From contig NZ_BONQ01000081.1 in the NCBI RefSeq assembly GCF_016862795.1, positions 124,001-188,000 on the forward strand: a DNA stretch of 64,000 nucleotides, written 5' to 3'. The notes beneath the pieces were generated by a model. The model saw only the letters and a list, made by a program, of their open reading frames with translations. It did no database searches and was not told the origin of the DNA. The first letter of the stretch is position 1; every line of letters begins with the position of its first letter. The position numbers and the translations under genes were made by a program. This document shows, one piece after another, positions 26,199-34,742 of this stretch. The stretch comes from Dactylosporangium siamense (lineage in GTDB: Bacteria; Actinomycetota; Actinomycetes; Mycobacteriales; Micromonosporaceae).

Positions 26199-27577
26199 AC
26201 GCCATGACCTCGACGACCACAGTGGACACCGCCCGGCGCACGCCGCCCGGCCCGCCGCGCACCGCCGCGCTGCGGATGCTCATGGTGATGTCCCGCGACC
26301 GGATCGGCATGATGACGTCGGCCGTGGACCGCTACGGCGACGCGTCCCGGCTGCCGGTCGGCCCGAAGGAGCTGTACTTCTTCAACCATCCCGACGCTGC
26401 CAAGCACGTGCTGGCCGACAACGCCGCCAACTACCACAAGGGCATCGGCCTGGTGCACGCCAAGAAGGCGCTCGGCGACGGCCTGCTCACCAGTGAGGGC
26501 GAGCTGTGGCGCAAGCAGCGCAAGGTGATCCAGCCGGCGTTCCAGAGCCGCCGCATCGCCGAGCAGGCGGACGTCATCGCCGCGGAGGCGGGCGCGCTGT
26601 CAGAGCGGCTGCGGGCGCACGCCGGCGACGGGCCGTTGGACGTCCCGCAGGAGATGACCGGGCTGACGCTCGGCGTGCTCGGCCGGACCCTGCTGGACGC
26701 GGACCTCGGCACGTTCCGCGGCATCGGCTCGGACTTCGCCGCGGTCCAGGACCAGGCGATGTTCGAGCTGGAGTCGCTCAGCGCGGTGCCGACGTGGGTG
26801 CCGCTGCCGCGCCAGCTGCGCTTCCGGCGGGCCCGCCGGCACCTGCAGGGCATCGTCGATCGGCTGGTCGCCGACCGGACCTCGGACCCGGCCGCCGCCG
26901 ACCGCGTGGACGTGCTGTCCCGGCTCATCGAGTCCGCCGGCCGGGAGAGCGACCCGCGGGTCGGCCGGGAGCGGCTGCGCGACGAGCTGGTCACGCTGCT
27001 GCTCGCCGGCCACGAGACCACCGCGAGCACGCTGAGCTGGACGCTGTACCTCATCGACCGCCACCCGGAGGTGCGGGAGCGGTTGCGCGCCGAGGCGCGG
27101 GAGGTGCTCGGTGACCGCCTGCCGGTGTACGAGGACCTGACCCGGCTGCGGTACACCTCGATGGTCCTCGAGGAGGTCATGCGGCTGTACCCACCGGTGT
27201 GGCTGCTGCCCCGCAAGGCCCTCGCCGATGACGTCGTCGGCGGCTACCACGTGCCGGCGGGCGCAGATCTGCTCGTCTGCCCGTTCACGCTGCACCGCCA
27301 CCCGCGCTTCTGGGAGGACCCGGAGCGGTTCGACCCGGAGCGGTTCAACCCGGATGTCTCGTCGGGCCGCCCGCGGTACGCCTACATCCCGTTCGGCGCC
27401 GGACCGCGGTTCTGCGTCGGCAACCATCTCGGGATGATGGAGGCCGCGTTCGTGATCGCGGTGCTGGCGCGCGACCTGGAGCTGACGAAGCTGCCCTCGC
27501 ACGAGGTCGTGCCGGAGCCGATGCTGTCGCTGCGGATCCGGGGCGGCCTGCCGATGACGGTGCGCGCCCTGCGATGA
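26195..27577 (+). CDS. cytochrome P450 (enediyne E7-like)
   Basis: 460 residues. Landmarks: I-helix LLAGHETTASTLSW with acid and Thr intact; ExxR in EEVMRLYPPVW; haem loop FGAGPRFCVGNHLG with the Cys ligand. The fatty-acid-hydroxylase-like (CYP102/CYP4-type) pattern and the position directly after PksE, thioesterase and flavin reductase match the E7 P450s of nine-membered enediyne clusters. A soluble bacterial enzyme needing external ferredoxin. ATG at 26195 overlaps the upstream stop; 26204 is an alternative. It ends the core operon. Confidence 0.92.
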   Translation: MNAMTSTTTVDTARRTPPGPPRTAALRMLMVMSRDRIGMMTSAVDRYGDASRLPVGPKELYFFNHPDAAKHVLADNAANYHKGIGLVHAKKALGDGLLTSEGELWRKQRKVIQPAFQSRRIAEQADVIAAEAGALSERLRAHAGDGPLDVPQEMTGLTLGVLGRTLLDADLGTFRGIGSDFAAVQDQAMFELESLSAVPTWVPLPRQLRFRRARRHLQGIVDRLVADRTSDPAAADRVDVLSRLIESAGRESDPRVGRERLRDELVTLLLAGHETTASTLSWTLYLIDRHPEVRERLRAEAREVLGDRLPVYEDLTRLRYTSMVLEEVMRLYPPVWLLPRKALADDVVGGYHVPAGADLLVCPFTLHRHPRFWEDPERFDPERFNPDVSSGRPRYAYIPFGAGPRFCVGNHLGMMEAAFVIAVLARDLELTKLPSHEVVPEPMLSLRIRGGLPMTVRALR

Positions 27578-27636
27578 AGCCTCTGGATGCCCGACTTGTG
27601 GATGGCCGGTCCGTCGTCTCTTGGCGGCGGGCCGGT

Positions 27637-28419
27637 TCACGCCGAGGCGGCCTGCAGGCCCAGCCGGCGGATCGCCCAGCGCGCGTCGAGCATCGGCAGC
27701 AGGACCGGCGGGTCGGTCAGCCGCGCCGGGTTGAGCCGGACGTCGGCGCCGGTGACGCAGCAACCGCGGCGGACCGTGACCGGGCCGCAGGCGCCGACCC
27801 GCAGCCCTTCCGCGGCCGGATGGTCCTCGTCCGGGCCGGCGGCCACGGCGTGGGTCAGCACGTGCCAGCGGCCCTCCGGCACCCCGTCGATGCGGTACTG
27901 CCCGGGCTCGGCGAGCACGACGCAGCGCGCCGGCCGGCCCGCCGGGATCCGGTCGCTGAACAGCCCGAGGAAGGTCAGCTCCGAGCGCCGGGTCCGCCGG
28001 TACGGCTCGGCCGGGCCGCGCAGGACGCATCCGGTCACGGTGCCTCCGGGTTCGCGCGGATCGCCGCCCGGCTCCTCGACGACCCCGGCGTAGCCGCGCA
28101 TCCGGCGGTACTTCGAGGGGCACACCCCGACGCTCCGGCTGAACCTGGTGCTGAACGTCCCGACGCTCGTGTACCCGACCCGGTGGCTGATCTCGGCCAC
28201 GTTCAGCGACGTGGTGATCAGCAGGCGTTTGGCCTCCTGGATCCGCACCGCCGACAGGAACCGACCCGGGGAGACCCCGGTGACCTGTTCGAAGATTCGA
28301 GTGAAGTGAAATTTGCTGAACAGCGCGGTGCGCGCTATGTCCTCGACCGTGAGTGGCTCACCGAGACTTGACCGCATGGTAATGATCGCCCGCCGGACCG
28401 CGAGCTCGTTCTGATTCAC
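27637..28419 (-). CDS. AraC-family transcriptional regulator (copy 2)
   Basis: 260 residues from a GTG at 28419. N-terminal HTH pair: DIARTALFSKFHFTRIFEQVTG and AEISHRVGYTSVGTFSTRF, close to copy 1 at 14892. The C-terminal domain (LGLFSDRIPAGRPARCVVL ... GRWHVLTHAV) matches copy 1 as well. It sits between the 3' end of the PKS operon and the divergent unbV-unbU operon, so pathway control is likely. TCCGTTTGACGC lies 16 bases upstream and resembles a sequence before copy 1. Confidence 0.88.
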   Translation of the reverse strand: MNQNELAVRRAIITMRSSLGEPLTVEDIARTALFSKFHFTRIFEQVTGVSPGRFLSAVRIQEAKRLLITTSLNVAEISHRVGYTSVGTFSTRFSRSVGVCPSKYRRMRGYAGVVEEPGGDPREPGGTVTGCVLRGPAEPYRRTRRSELTFLGLFSDRIPAGRPARCVVLAEPGQYRIDGVPEGRWHVLTHAVAAGPDEDHPAAEGLRVGACGPVTVRRGCCVTGADVRLNPARLTDPPVLLPMLDARWAIRRLGLQAASA

Positions 28420-28783
28420 TCCGGATGCCCCTAATCCGTTTGACGCGCACGATTCAGCGCAACCTGTGCGGAGAATCACCCGACACCACAACATTGTCAG
28501 CCCAGACCCGCCCTGGACCCACCGCAGACCAGGCCAGGCGATCACACCGACGGCACCGTCGGGCGATCTCCACTGATGCTTCTCGATGCTAACGGAGCCC
28601 TCACGGAGGGGCAAACGCTCAAACAAATTGCATCGTCAAGCTTCACTATCTGAAATGCCACTGAGCAATATTCGAGATGACGCGGCGACCCGCCCGCAAC
28701 GACGATTGCTAAGGCCAAGAAATGCGTGTCACGGTGCGCCGTGCGCCGTGCGCCACCATTCACAAATTGCCCGAGGGGGACTG
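28420..28783. promoter_or_regulatory. divergent intergenic region between araC copy 2 and unbV
   Basis: 364 bases without a supported gene. The right part (about 28610-28700) is noticeably less GC-rich than its surroundings (for example CAAATTGCATCGTCAAG), as expected of a promoter for unbV-unbU. I see no strong palindrome or attenuator-like hairpin and no convincing -35/-10 pair that I would place exactly. Confidence 0.55.
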
Positions 28784-30793
28784 TTGTCATCACAACCCGT
28801 CGGCGTGCTGCGCCGCCTCCTACCCGCGCTCTTCGTCCTCGTCCTCGTCGGTGGGCTGTATGCCTTCGCGCGACTGCCGTCCGCGTCGGCCGAGGACCGC
28901 GCCGCGATGGCGTCGCGGTTCAGCTTCACCGAGCTGCCCATCGCGCTGCCGCCGGGGCTGCCACAGCAGAGCGTCCGTAAGGTCAACCCGAAGTACGAAC
29001 ACATCCAGTCGTGGATCTCCTCCGTCGGCGCCGCCATCGCGGTCAACGACATCGACGACGACGGCACCGCCAACGATCTGTGCCTGGTGGACACCCGCAG
29101 CGACGAGGCCATCGTCACGCCGGCCCCGGACAGCGGCGCCACCTACCAGCCCTTCGTCCTCAACCCCGCGCCGCTGCCGATGGGCCCGGCCATCGCGCCG
29201 ATGGGCTGCACGCCCGGCGACTTCAACAGCGACGGTCGGATGGACCTGCTGGTCAACTACTGGGGCCGCACCCCGGTGCTGTACCTGCACCGCCAGGACG
29301 CGACCGCACTCGATCTGGCGGCCTTCCACCCGGTCGAACTGGTGCCGCAGGCCGAGACGGCCGACGGGATCTACCACGGTCCACTGTGGAACACCAACGC
29401 CACGGCGGTCGCCGACTTCGACGGTGACGGGCACCCGGACATCGGCGTGTTCAACTACTTCCCGGACACCCAGATCCTCGACCCGCAGGGCCTGCCGAAC
29501 GTGCAGATGAACCACTCGATGTCCCGCGCCCAGAACGCCGGCGGCGCGCACGTGCTGCGCTTCAAGTCCGCCACCAGCGGCGCCACCCCGTCGGTGACCT
29601 ACGAGGAGCAGGTGGCCCTCGACCCGCGCTACGCCAGCGGCTGGACCCTCGCCGCGGCCTCCGCGGACCTCGACGGCGACCTGCTGCCCGAGCTGTACCT
29701 GGCCAACGACTTCGGCAACGACCGCTTCTTCCACAACACCTCCAAGCCCGGCCGCATCAGCTTCGAGCTCGCCGAGGGCCGGCGCGGGCCGCTGACCCCG
29801 AAGTCGCTCGTGGTGGGCCACGACTCGTTCAAGGGCATGGCGATCGACTTCGCCGACCTCGAGGGCACCGGCCGTTTCGACATGTTCGTCTCCAACATCA
29901 CCCAGGAATGGGGCCTGGAGGAGAGCAACATGGTCTGGCACAACAACGCGGCCACCCCCGCCGACGCTCGCAAGAAGCTGGAGGACGGCGTCGCGCCGTT
30001 CGACAACAAGGCCGCGTCGATGAACCTGGCCTGGGTCGGCTGGGGCTGGGACGCGAAGATGGCCGACTTCGACAACAGCGGCCGGCTGTCCATCGTGCAG
30101 ACGTGCGGCTTCGTCAAGGGCGACATCAACCGGTTCAACTGGCTGCAGGAGCTCGCGATGAGCAACGACCTGATGCTGCAGGAGCCGGACATGTGGCCGA
30201 AGGCGGTGCCCGGCGACGACATCTCCGGCTCCAACCCGATGGCGTTCTGGGTCCGCGAGGACAACGGCCGCTACGTCGACCTCAGCCCGGAGCTCGGGTT
30301 CGGCGTCAACACGCCCACCCGCGGCGTGGCCGTCGCCGACACCAACGCCGACGGCGGGCAGGACTTCGCCGTCGCGCGGCAGTGGGCCGCACCGGTGTAC
30401 TACCGCAACGGCAAGGCCGGCAACGACAACTTCCTCGGCCTGCGCCTGTACCGGCCGGCCTCGAACACGCCCGCCGGTGCCACCGGCACGGCTGAGGGCA
30501 CGGCCACCGACGGCGCGGGCAGTCCAGGCACCCCCGCCTACGGCGCGCAGGTCCGGATCGTCACCGCCGACGGCCGCACGCAGGTCGCGCAGGTCGACGG
30601 CGGCGGCGGCCACGCCGGTCGGCGCAGCCTCGACGTCTTCTTCGGCCTCGGCACCGCCGGCTCGAAGCCCGTCTCGGCCGAGCTGAGCTGGCGCGACACC
30701 AGCGGCGCCACCCACCGGCAGACGTTGGACCTGGACGCGGGCTGGCACGACCTCATGCTGACCGATCAAGCCCGGAAGGTGCAGTCGTCATGA
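28784..30793 (+). CDS. unbV: UnbV / E4-type protein with FG-GAP repeats and ASPIC/UnbV domain
   Basis: 669 residues if the TTG at 28784 is used; GAGGGGGA lies four bases upstream, and the predicted N-terminal anchor helix (LLPALFVLVLVGGLYAF, residues 12-28) then lies at the usual distance. An upstream ATG at 28586 would add an unlikely polar tail. At least seven calcium-type DxDxDG repeats follow (DIDDDGTAND, DFNSDGRMD, DFDGDGHPD, DTNADGGQD and others), then a C-terminal ASPIC/UnbV module. One of the five conserved enediyne genes; an extracytoplasmic beta-propeller of unknown function. Stop overlaps unbU. Confidence 0.92.
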   Translation: MSSQPVGVLRRLLPALFVLVLVGGLYAFARLPSASAEDRAAMASRFSFTELPIALPPGLPQQSVRKVNPKYEHIQSWISSVGAAIAVNDIDDDGTANDLCLVDTRSDEAIVTPAPDSGATYQPFVLNPAPLPMGPAIAPMGCTPGDFNSDGRMDLLVNYWGRTPVLYLHRQDATALDLAAFHPVELVPQAETADGIYHGPLWNTNATAVADFDGDGHPDIGVFNYFPDTQILDPQGLPNVQMNHSMSRAQNAGGAHVLRFKSATSGATPSVTYEEQVALDPRYASGWTLAAASADLDGDLLPELYLANDFGNDRFFHNTSKPGRISFELAEGRRGPLTPKSLVVGHDSFKGMAIDFADLEGTGRFDMFVSNITQEWGLEESNMVWHNNAATPADARKKLEDGVAPFDNKAASMNLAWVGWGWDAKMADFDNSGRLSIVQTCGFVKGDINRFNWLQELAMSNDLMLQEPDMWPKAVPGDDISGSNPMAFWVREDNGRYVDLSPELGFGVNTPTRGVAVADTNADGGQDFAVARQWAAPVYYRNGKAGNDNFLGLRLYRPASNTPAGATGTAEGTATDGAGSPGTPAYGAQVRIVTADGRTQVAQVDGGGGHAGRRSLDVFFGLGTAGSKPVSAELSWRDTSGATHRQTLDLDAGWHDLMLTDQARKVQSS

Positions 30794-31836
30794 CCGACGT
30801 GCAAGAGATCCGGACGACCCTCGACAAGCCGGTCGAACGGCCGACGGAACAGGCCGTCGAGAAGACCGAGCGGCCCGCGCCGCCGCGCATCGACAAGCGC
30901 GATCCGCGGTACCTGGCGCTGCGCAACTTCGCCATCTCGATGAGCATCTTCAACATCCTCGGATACACCGTGTTCGGCTTCGAGCAGCCGTGGACCTGGC
31001 CGCTGTTCGCGTTGGCGGTCGGCTACACCACGGAGATCACCGTCGAGCTGATCGCCGCCTGGGCCAACAAGCGGCGGCCCGGCTTCTCGGGCCACGGCGC
31101 CTGGGGCATGTACACGTTCCTGCTGCCCACGCACATCACCGCGCTGGCCGCGAACATGCTGCTCTACGCCAACGACCTCTTCTGGCCGATCGCGTTCGCG
31201 GTCGTCGTCTCGGTGGGCCAGAAGGCCGTCCTGCAGGCGCCCATCAAGGGCCGCATGCGCCACTTCATGAACCCGTCCAACTTCGGCATCACGGTGACGC
31301 TGCTCGCCTTCGCCTGGGTGAACATCGCCCCGCCGTATCACTTCACGGAGAACGTGCCGGACGTGATCCGCATCGTCATCCCCGTGGTCATCCTCACCGC
31401 CGGCACGATCCTCAACGCGATGCTGACGAAGAAGGTGGCACTCATCGTCGGGTGGGTGGGATCGTTCGTCATCCAGGCCCTGATCCGGCACTACGTGTGG
31501 GACGTCGCGCTCTGGGCGGCGCTGGTGCCGATGACGGGGGTGGCGTTCATCCTCTTCACCAACTACATGATCACCGACCCGGGCACCACCCCGACCAACG
31601 CACGCGACCAGTTCATGTTCGGTTCCAGCGTCGGAATGGTGTACGGCGTCCTGATGGTCTTCAACGTGGTGTACACGCTGTTCTTCGCGGTGACACTCGT
31701 CTGCCTCGCCCGGGGCCTGTTCTGGTGGGGCCGGTGGCTGCTCGAACGGCGCCGTGCTCGCCGGACGGCCGACGACGACCGCACCCTGGAACCGGCGTCC
31801 CCGCCGGCCGCGGTCGCACTGCCCGCCACTCCCTGA
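30790..31836 (+). CDS. unbU: UnbU / E5-type integral membrane protein
   Basis: 348 residues with seven to eight membrane helices after a charged N-terminal tail. Segments such as HFMNPSNFGITVTLLAFAW and FILFTNYMITDPGTTPT resemble the NqrB/RnfD membrane redox subunits, including the threonine-containing 'DPGTTPT' loop that in RnfD/NqrB carries covalently bound FMN. A flavin-linked membrane redox role is therefore plausible but unproven for UnbU. ATG at 30790 overlaps the unbV stop (ATGA). A strong terminator follows. Confidence 0.92.
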   Translation: MTDVQEIRTTLDKPVERPTEQAVEKTERPAPPRIDKRDPRYLALRNFAISMSIFNILGYTVFGFEQPWTWPLFALAVGYTTEITVELIAAWANKRRPGFSGHGAWGMYTFLLPTHITALAANMLLYANDLFWPIAFAVVVSVGQKAVLQAPIKGRMRHFMNPSNFGITVTLLAFAWVNIAPPYHFTENVPDVIRIVIPVVILTAGTILNAMLTKKVALIVGWVGSFVIQALIRHYVWDVALWAALVPMTGVAFILFTNYMITDPGTTPTNARDQFMFGSSVGMVYGVLMVFNVVYTLFFAVTLVCLARGLFWWGRWLLERRRARRTADDDRTLEPASPPAAVALPATP

Positions 31837-31846
31837 CCCTGCACCA

Positions 31847-31889
31847 ACAAGCCCGGCACGACCCGCACCGTGGGCCGTGCCGGGCTTGT
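31847..31889 (+). terminator. strong hairpin terminator after unbU
   Basis: Perfect 14-base arms ACAAGCCCGGCACG (31847-31860) and its complement (31876-31889) with a 15-base loop, 10 bases after the unbU stop. It closes the unbV-unbU transcript. Confidence 0.85.
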
Positions 31890-32000
31890 GTGTCCCGCCG
31901 GCCGTGTTCCGAACGCTCAGCCGCGGCGTGGTCGCCGGCGGTGTGGTGCCCGGTCGCCGGCGTTGACCAGGATGTCGGCCGATTCCGGTCAGGCCGCGAC

Positions 32001-33179
32001 TCACGGGATGAACATCACCTCCGGGAAGGCCGGGCTGGGGCGGTCCAGCAGGTGGCCGCGGTGGCGCAGGTGCAGATCGAAGAACGCCAGTGGGTACGCC
32101 TGCTGGATGCGCACGGCACGGGTTGGGTCGAGGGTGCCGATCCAGCCGGCGAGGTCCTCGTCGCTCATGCCGACGATCGGGGCCAGCTGGGGCATCAGGG
32201 CCTGGTAGTCGCTGTAGGCGGTGTGGACGGCGCCGACGGCCTGGATGTTGCGCCGCCAGCCGTGCAGGTGGGACCAGAACTCCGCGACGCTGGGCTGGGT
32301 GGCCCGGGTGAAGTCGGCGGTCATCATCAGGTACGGGCGGTCCAGGTCGGTGGTGATCGTCGGCTGCATCGGGCCGTCGATGCCGAGGCCCGCCCTGACC
32401 CGCCGATCGGCGTTCATGACCAGGGCGGTCGCGGTAGCGCCCTTCGACCAGCCGAACATGCCGATGCGATGCAGGTCGAGCGCACCGCAGAGACCGGCCG
32501 GCAGCGGCCGGTGCTGCACGTCCGGGTTGATCCCGGCGGCGAGGTCCACGATGCGGTCCAGGACGAACCGGATGTCGTCAGCGAAGTCCGCCGGGCCCAT
32601 CGGGAGGTCCGGGACGATGATGCGACCGTCGGGGAACTCGCTGAACGCGTCGCCCGCGTGGTCCACCGTGACCACCACGTAGCCGTGGCTGGCGAGCTGC
32701 TGCACGACGACGGTGTTCTCGGCGCGATGGCCGTGGGCGCCGTGCGAGAAGACGACCACCGGCAGCCGCCCGGTCCGTCGCCGGACCGGGGCGCCCTCGT
32801 GCCCGGCCGTCAACGGTGCCACCGCGGCGGCCGGGTCGAAGCCGGACGCGGCCATCAGCGTCTGCATGAGCGCGGGCGGCAGCCAGGGCGCCCGCGGGTA
32901 GCGGCCGACGCTCTCGGCGGGATACCAGACGCTGATCATCAGGTCGCGGCGCTCCCCGGAGCGCGACCCGTCGACGAGGTGCAGCGGCACCGTGCCGACC
33001 GGGAACGGGCCGGTGGGCCCGGGCAGCGTGAGCCGCGCCGGCGTGCCGGTGGCCGGGGTCGCCCACGCGGTGTCCGCGAAGCCGATCGGCACGGCTGCGG
33101 CCACTGTCAGCGTGGCCGTGATCGCTTGGCGGCGCGTCATCCGCGCCCCGCCGTTGTCTCCCGCGGCTGGTCCTGGCAT
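32001..33179 (-). CDS. exported alpha/beta hydrolase (PAF-acetylhydrolase-like)
   Basis: 392 residues from an ATG at 33179 with GGGAGGG upstream. The N-terminus has MTRRQAITATLTVAAAV followed by a cut site near TAWA, a twin-arginine-like export signal. The catalytic region reads VVVFSHGAHGH (oxyanion part) and IGMFGWSKGATA, giving the nucleophile Ser in GWSKG; VDHAGDAF and HTAYSDYQ supply candidate acid and His. The family includes lipases, PAF-acetylhydrolases and cutinase-like esterases. Its link to the pathway is unclear; an exported hydrolase could process or detoxify the product. Confidence 0.8.
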   Translation of the reverse strand: MPGPAAGDNGGARMTRRQAITATLTVAAAVPIGFADTAWATPATGTPARLTLPGPTGPFPVGTVPLHLVDGSRSGERRDLMISVWYPAESVGRYPRAPWLPPALMQTLMAASGFDPAAAVAPLTAGHEGAPVRRRTGRLPVVVFSHGAHGHRAENTVVVQQLASHGYVVVTVDHAGDAFSEFPDGRIIVPDLPMGPADFADDIRFVLDRIVDLAAGINPDVQHRPLPAGLCGALDLHRIGMFGWSKGATATALVMNADRRVRAGLGIDGPMQPTITTDLDRPYLMMTADFTRATQPSVAEFWSHLHGWRRNIQAVGAVHTAYSDYQALMPQLAPIVGMSDEDLAGWIGTLDPTRAVRIQQAYPLAFFDLHLRHRGHLLDRPSPAFPEVMFIP

Positions 33180-33305
33180 GTGCCCTCCCGTGGTGTAGGA
33201 AACTGTGCCATCACCATGTCGGCTGGAGGCCGCCGCGTCGTCGGCCTGGGGGCGGCATCCGCGGGCGACGGCGTCATCCCGTAGGCGTACTCCAGATGCC
33301 ACGGA

Positions 33306-33560
33306 TCAGGGCGCGAGCCCGATCTCGTAGGCGCGGATGACGAGCTGCACCCGGTCGCGGGCGTCGAGCTTGGTCAGCAGCCGGGCCACGTGTGCCTTCG
33401 CGGTGGCGGCGCTGATCGTGAGGTGCGCGGCGATCTCGTGGTTGGACATGCCCCGGCCGACCAGCGTGAGCACCTCGGTCTCGCGGGGCGTGACGCTGTC
33501 CGGCAGCCGGTACCCCGCCGGCGGCGACCGTGAAGGTGCGTCCTGCGCGCGTACATGCAC
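33306..33560 (-). pseudogene. orphan LuxR/NarL-type HTH, probably a remnant of a response regulator
   Basis: 84 residues from a GTG at 33560, nearly all of it the GerE helix-turn-helix: SVTPRETEVLTLVGRGMSNHEIAAHLTISAATAKAHV. In normal NarL-type regulators a receiver domain of about 120 residues precedes this. Upstream in frame only about 50 codons of non-receiver sequence are available before the SCP2 gene, so the regulator is 5'-truncated. A stand-alone HTH protein is possible, but a decayed gene at a former junction is the simpler reading. Confidence 0.6.
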
Positions 33561-33663
33561 CGGTCGGCCGTAGTTGCCGAACTCCCCGGGGTCATCGACC
33601 GTCGGGCGTACGCCCGCGGGCTTCAGCGGAGCCGTGACCCGAACGCGAGTGCGTGGAGAGCAG

Positions 33664-33699
33664 GAAAGCGTGTAGCGCCAGAGAGCGCTGCACGCTTTC
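33664..33699 (-). terminator. hairpin after the SCP2 gene
   Basis: Fifteen-base arms GAAAGCGTGTAGCGC and its complement (one G-T pair), 6-base loop, 17 bases past the stop of the leftward SCP2-domain gene. It would end that transcript before the LuxR remnant. Confidence 0.75.
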
Positions 33700-33715
33700 T
33701 CGGCTCCGGCTACGG

Positions 33716-34165
33716 CTACGGCTTGGGGATGTCGAACAGGCTGGGGATCTTCGTGGCCAGGGGGATGTCACCCGACGCCTTCATCTTGCCCATCATGAAC
33801 ATCGCGATCGGGTGGGCGTTGCCGCTGATGAGCCTGAGGAAGTCCATCGACCCGACGGCGAGGGTCAGCCGCGGCTTGCCACGCGGTTCCTCGGACAGCG
33901 CGCAGGCGCCGTCGGCGATCACGATCTCGTAGGTGTCGGCACCACCGCCCGGGCGGTCGCCGATGTTCCAGTGGATGACGGCGTCGAGCGAACCGGCGCG
34001 GTCCGGCCGGAACAGCGTCACCATCCGGGTGAAGATGCCGTCGAGATACAGGGTGCGGTGATCGCCCCGCATGATCTGCTGCAGCTCGGCGTTGGGTGTT
34101 TCCTTCACCAGTCGCGCGAACTGACGGGGTTCCATCGTGGCTGGATCAACGTCATAGGCAGACAT
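33716..34165 (-). CDS. SCP2 sterol-carrier-like lipid-binding protein
   Basis: 149 residues from an ATG at 34165, preceded by GGAGCAG. It has the SCP2 pattern: DAVIHWNIGDR, DTYEIVIADGACAL, KPRLTLAVGSMDFLRLISG and GKMKASGDIPLATKIPSLF. SCP2 folds bind long hydrophobic ligands in a tunnel. It is divergent from the SgcJ-type gene 160 bases away and followed by its own hairpin. A role in holding the hydrophobic polyene or enediyne intermediate is my inference from this position. Confidence 0.85.
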   Translation of the reverse strand: MSAYDVDPATMEPRQFARLVKETPNAELQQIMRGDHRTLYLDGIFTRMVTLFRPDRAGSLDAVIHWNIGDRPGGGADTYEIVIADGACALSEEPRGKPRLTLAVGSMDFLRLISGNAHPIAMFMMGKMKASGDIPLATKIPSLFDIPKP

Positions 34166-34324
34166 CGGCTGCTCCTTCCCCAATCGATTCTCCCGGCGAT
34201 GCCGCACGGGTGCCCACTTCGACGTTGCGGTGCGCTCGCGCACGACGGAAGAAGCCCGAGCGGAGCGCGGCTGTGCAGACTGAAGGCACTGCTGTGTCCT
34301 TGCTCCACAAAGGAGAGTCCACGC

Positions 34325-34732
34325 ATGACCACCGAAGTCACGACCAGCCAGACCGATCAGGCCGCCGTCGCCGCCGTCCCGCAGCGCGTCGTCACGGCGT
34401 GGGCCGCGCAGGACGCGGACGCCTTCGCCGACGTGTTCACCGCCGACGGGACAATGATCCTGCCCGGCCAGTACCTCAAGGGCCGCGACGACATCAACGC
34501 CTTCATGAGCAAGGCTTTCGCCGGTCCCTACCTCGGCACCCGGGTGACGGGGGAGCCGCTGGACCTGAGAGTGCGCGACAACCTGGCGGTCATCGTCACC
34601 TACGGCGGTGTGCTCGCCTCGGGCGACACCGAGGTGAGCGACGCGCAGGCCATCCGCGCGACCTGGGTCGTCGTCAAGGAGGACGACGGGCAATGGCGCC
34701 TGGCCGCGTACCAGAACAGCCCGGCCAACTGA
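34325..34732 (+). CDS. SgcJ/EcaC-family NTF2-like protein
   Basis: 135 residues from an ATG at 34325. One SnoaL/NTF2-like cone: AAVPQRVVTAWAAQDADAFADVFTADGTMILPG, YLKGRDDINAFMSKAF, and a final DDGQWRLAAYQNSPA. It matches the SgcJ family required for the C-1027 core and found with NCS-Orf16 in neocarzinostatin; those proteins have a buried putative active site and are proposed to act on the polyene with the PKS-associated enzymes. Its presence argues for a nine-membered core. It starts the run of sugar genes, 10 bases before the next ATG. Confidence 0.88.
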   Translation: MTTEVTTSQTDQAAVAAVPQRVVTAWAAQDADAFADVFTADGTMILPGQYLKGRDDINAFMSKAFAGPYLGTRVTGEPLDLRVRDNLAVIVTYGGVLASGDTEVSDAQAIRATWVVVKEDDGQWRLAAYQNSPAN

Positions 34733-34742
34733 GGGCGGTCCG

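Noticed and set aside
30766-32004. Leftward frame opposite unbU
   Set aside because: Repetitive His/Asp/Arg/Gly composition with no recognisable fold; unbU on the other strand has clear membrane helices and a family match.
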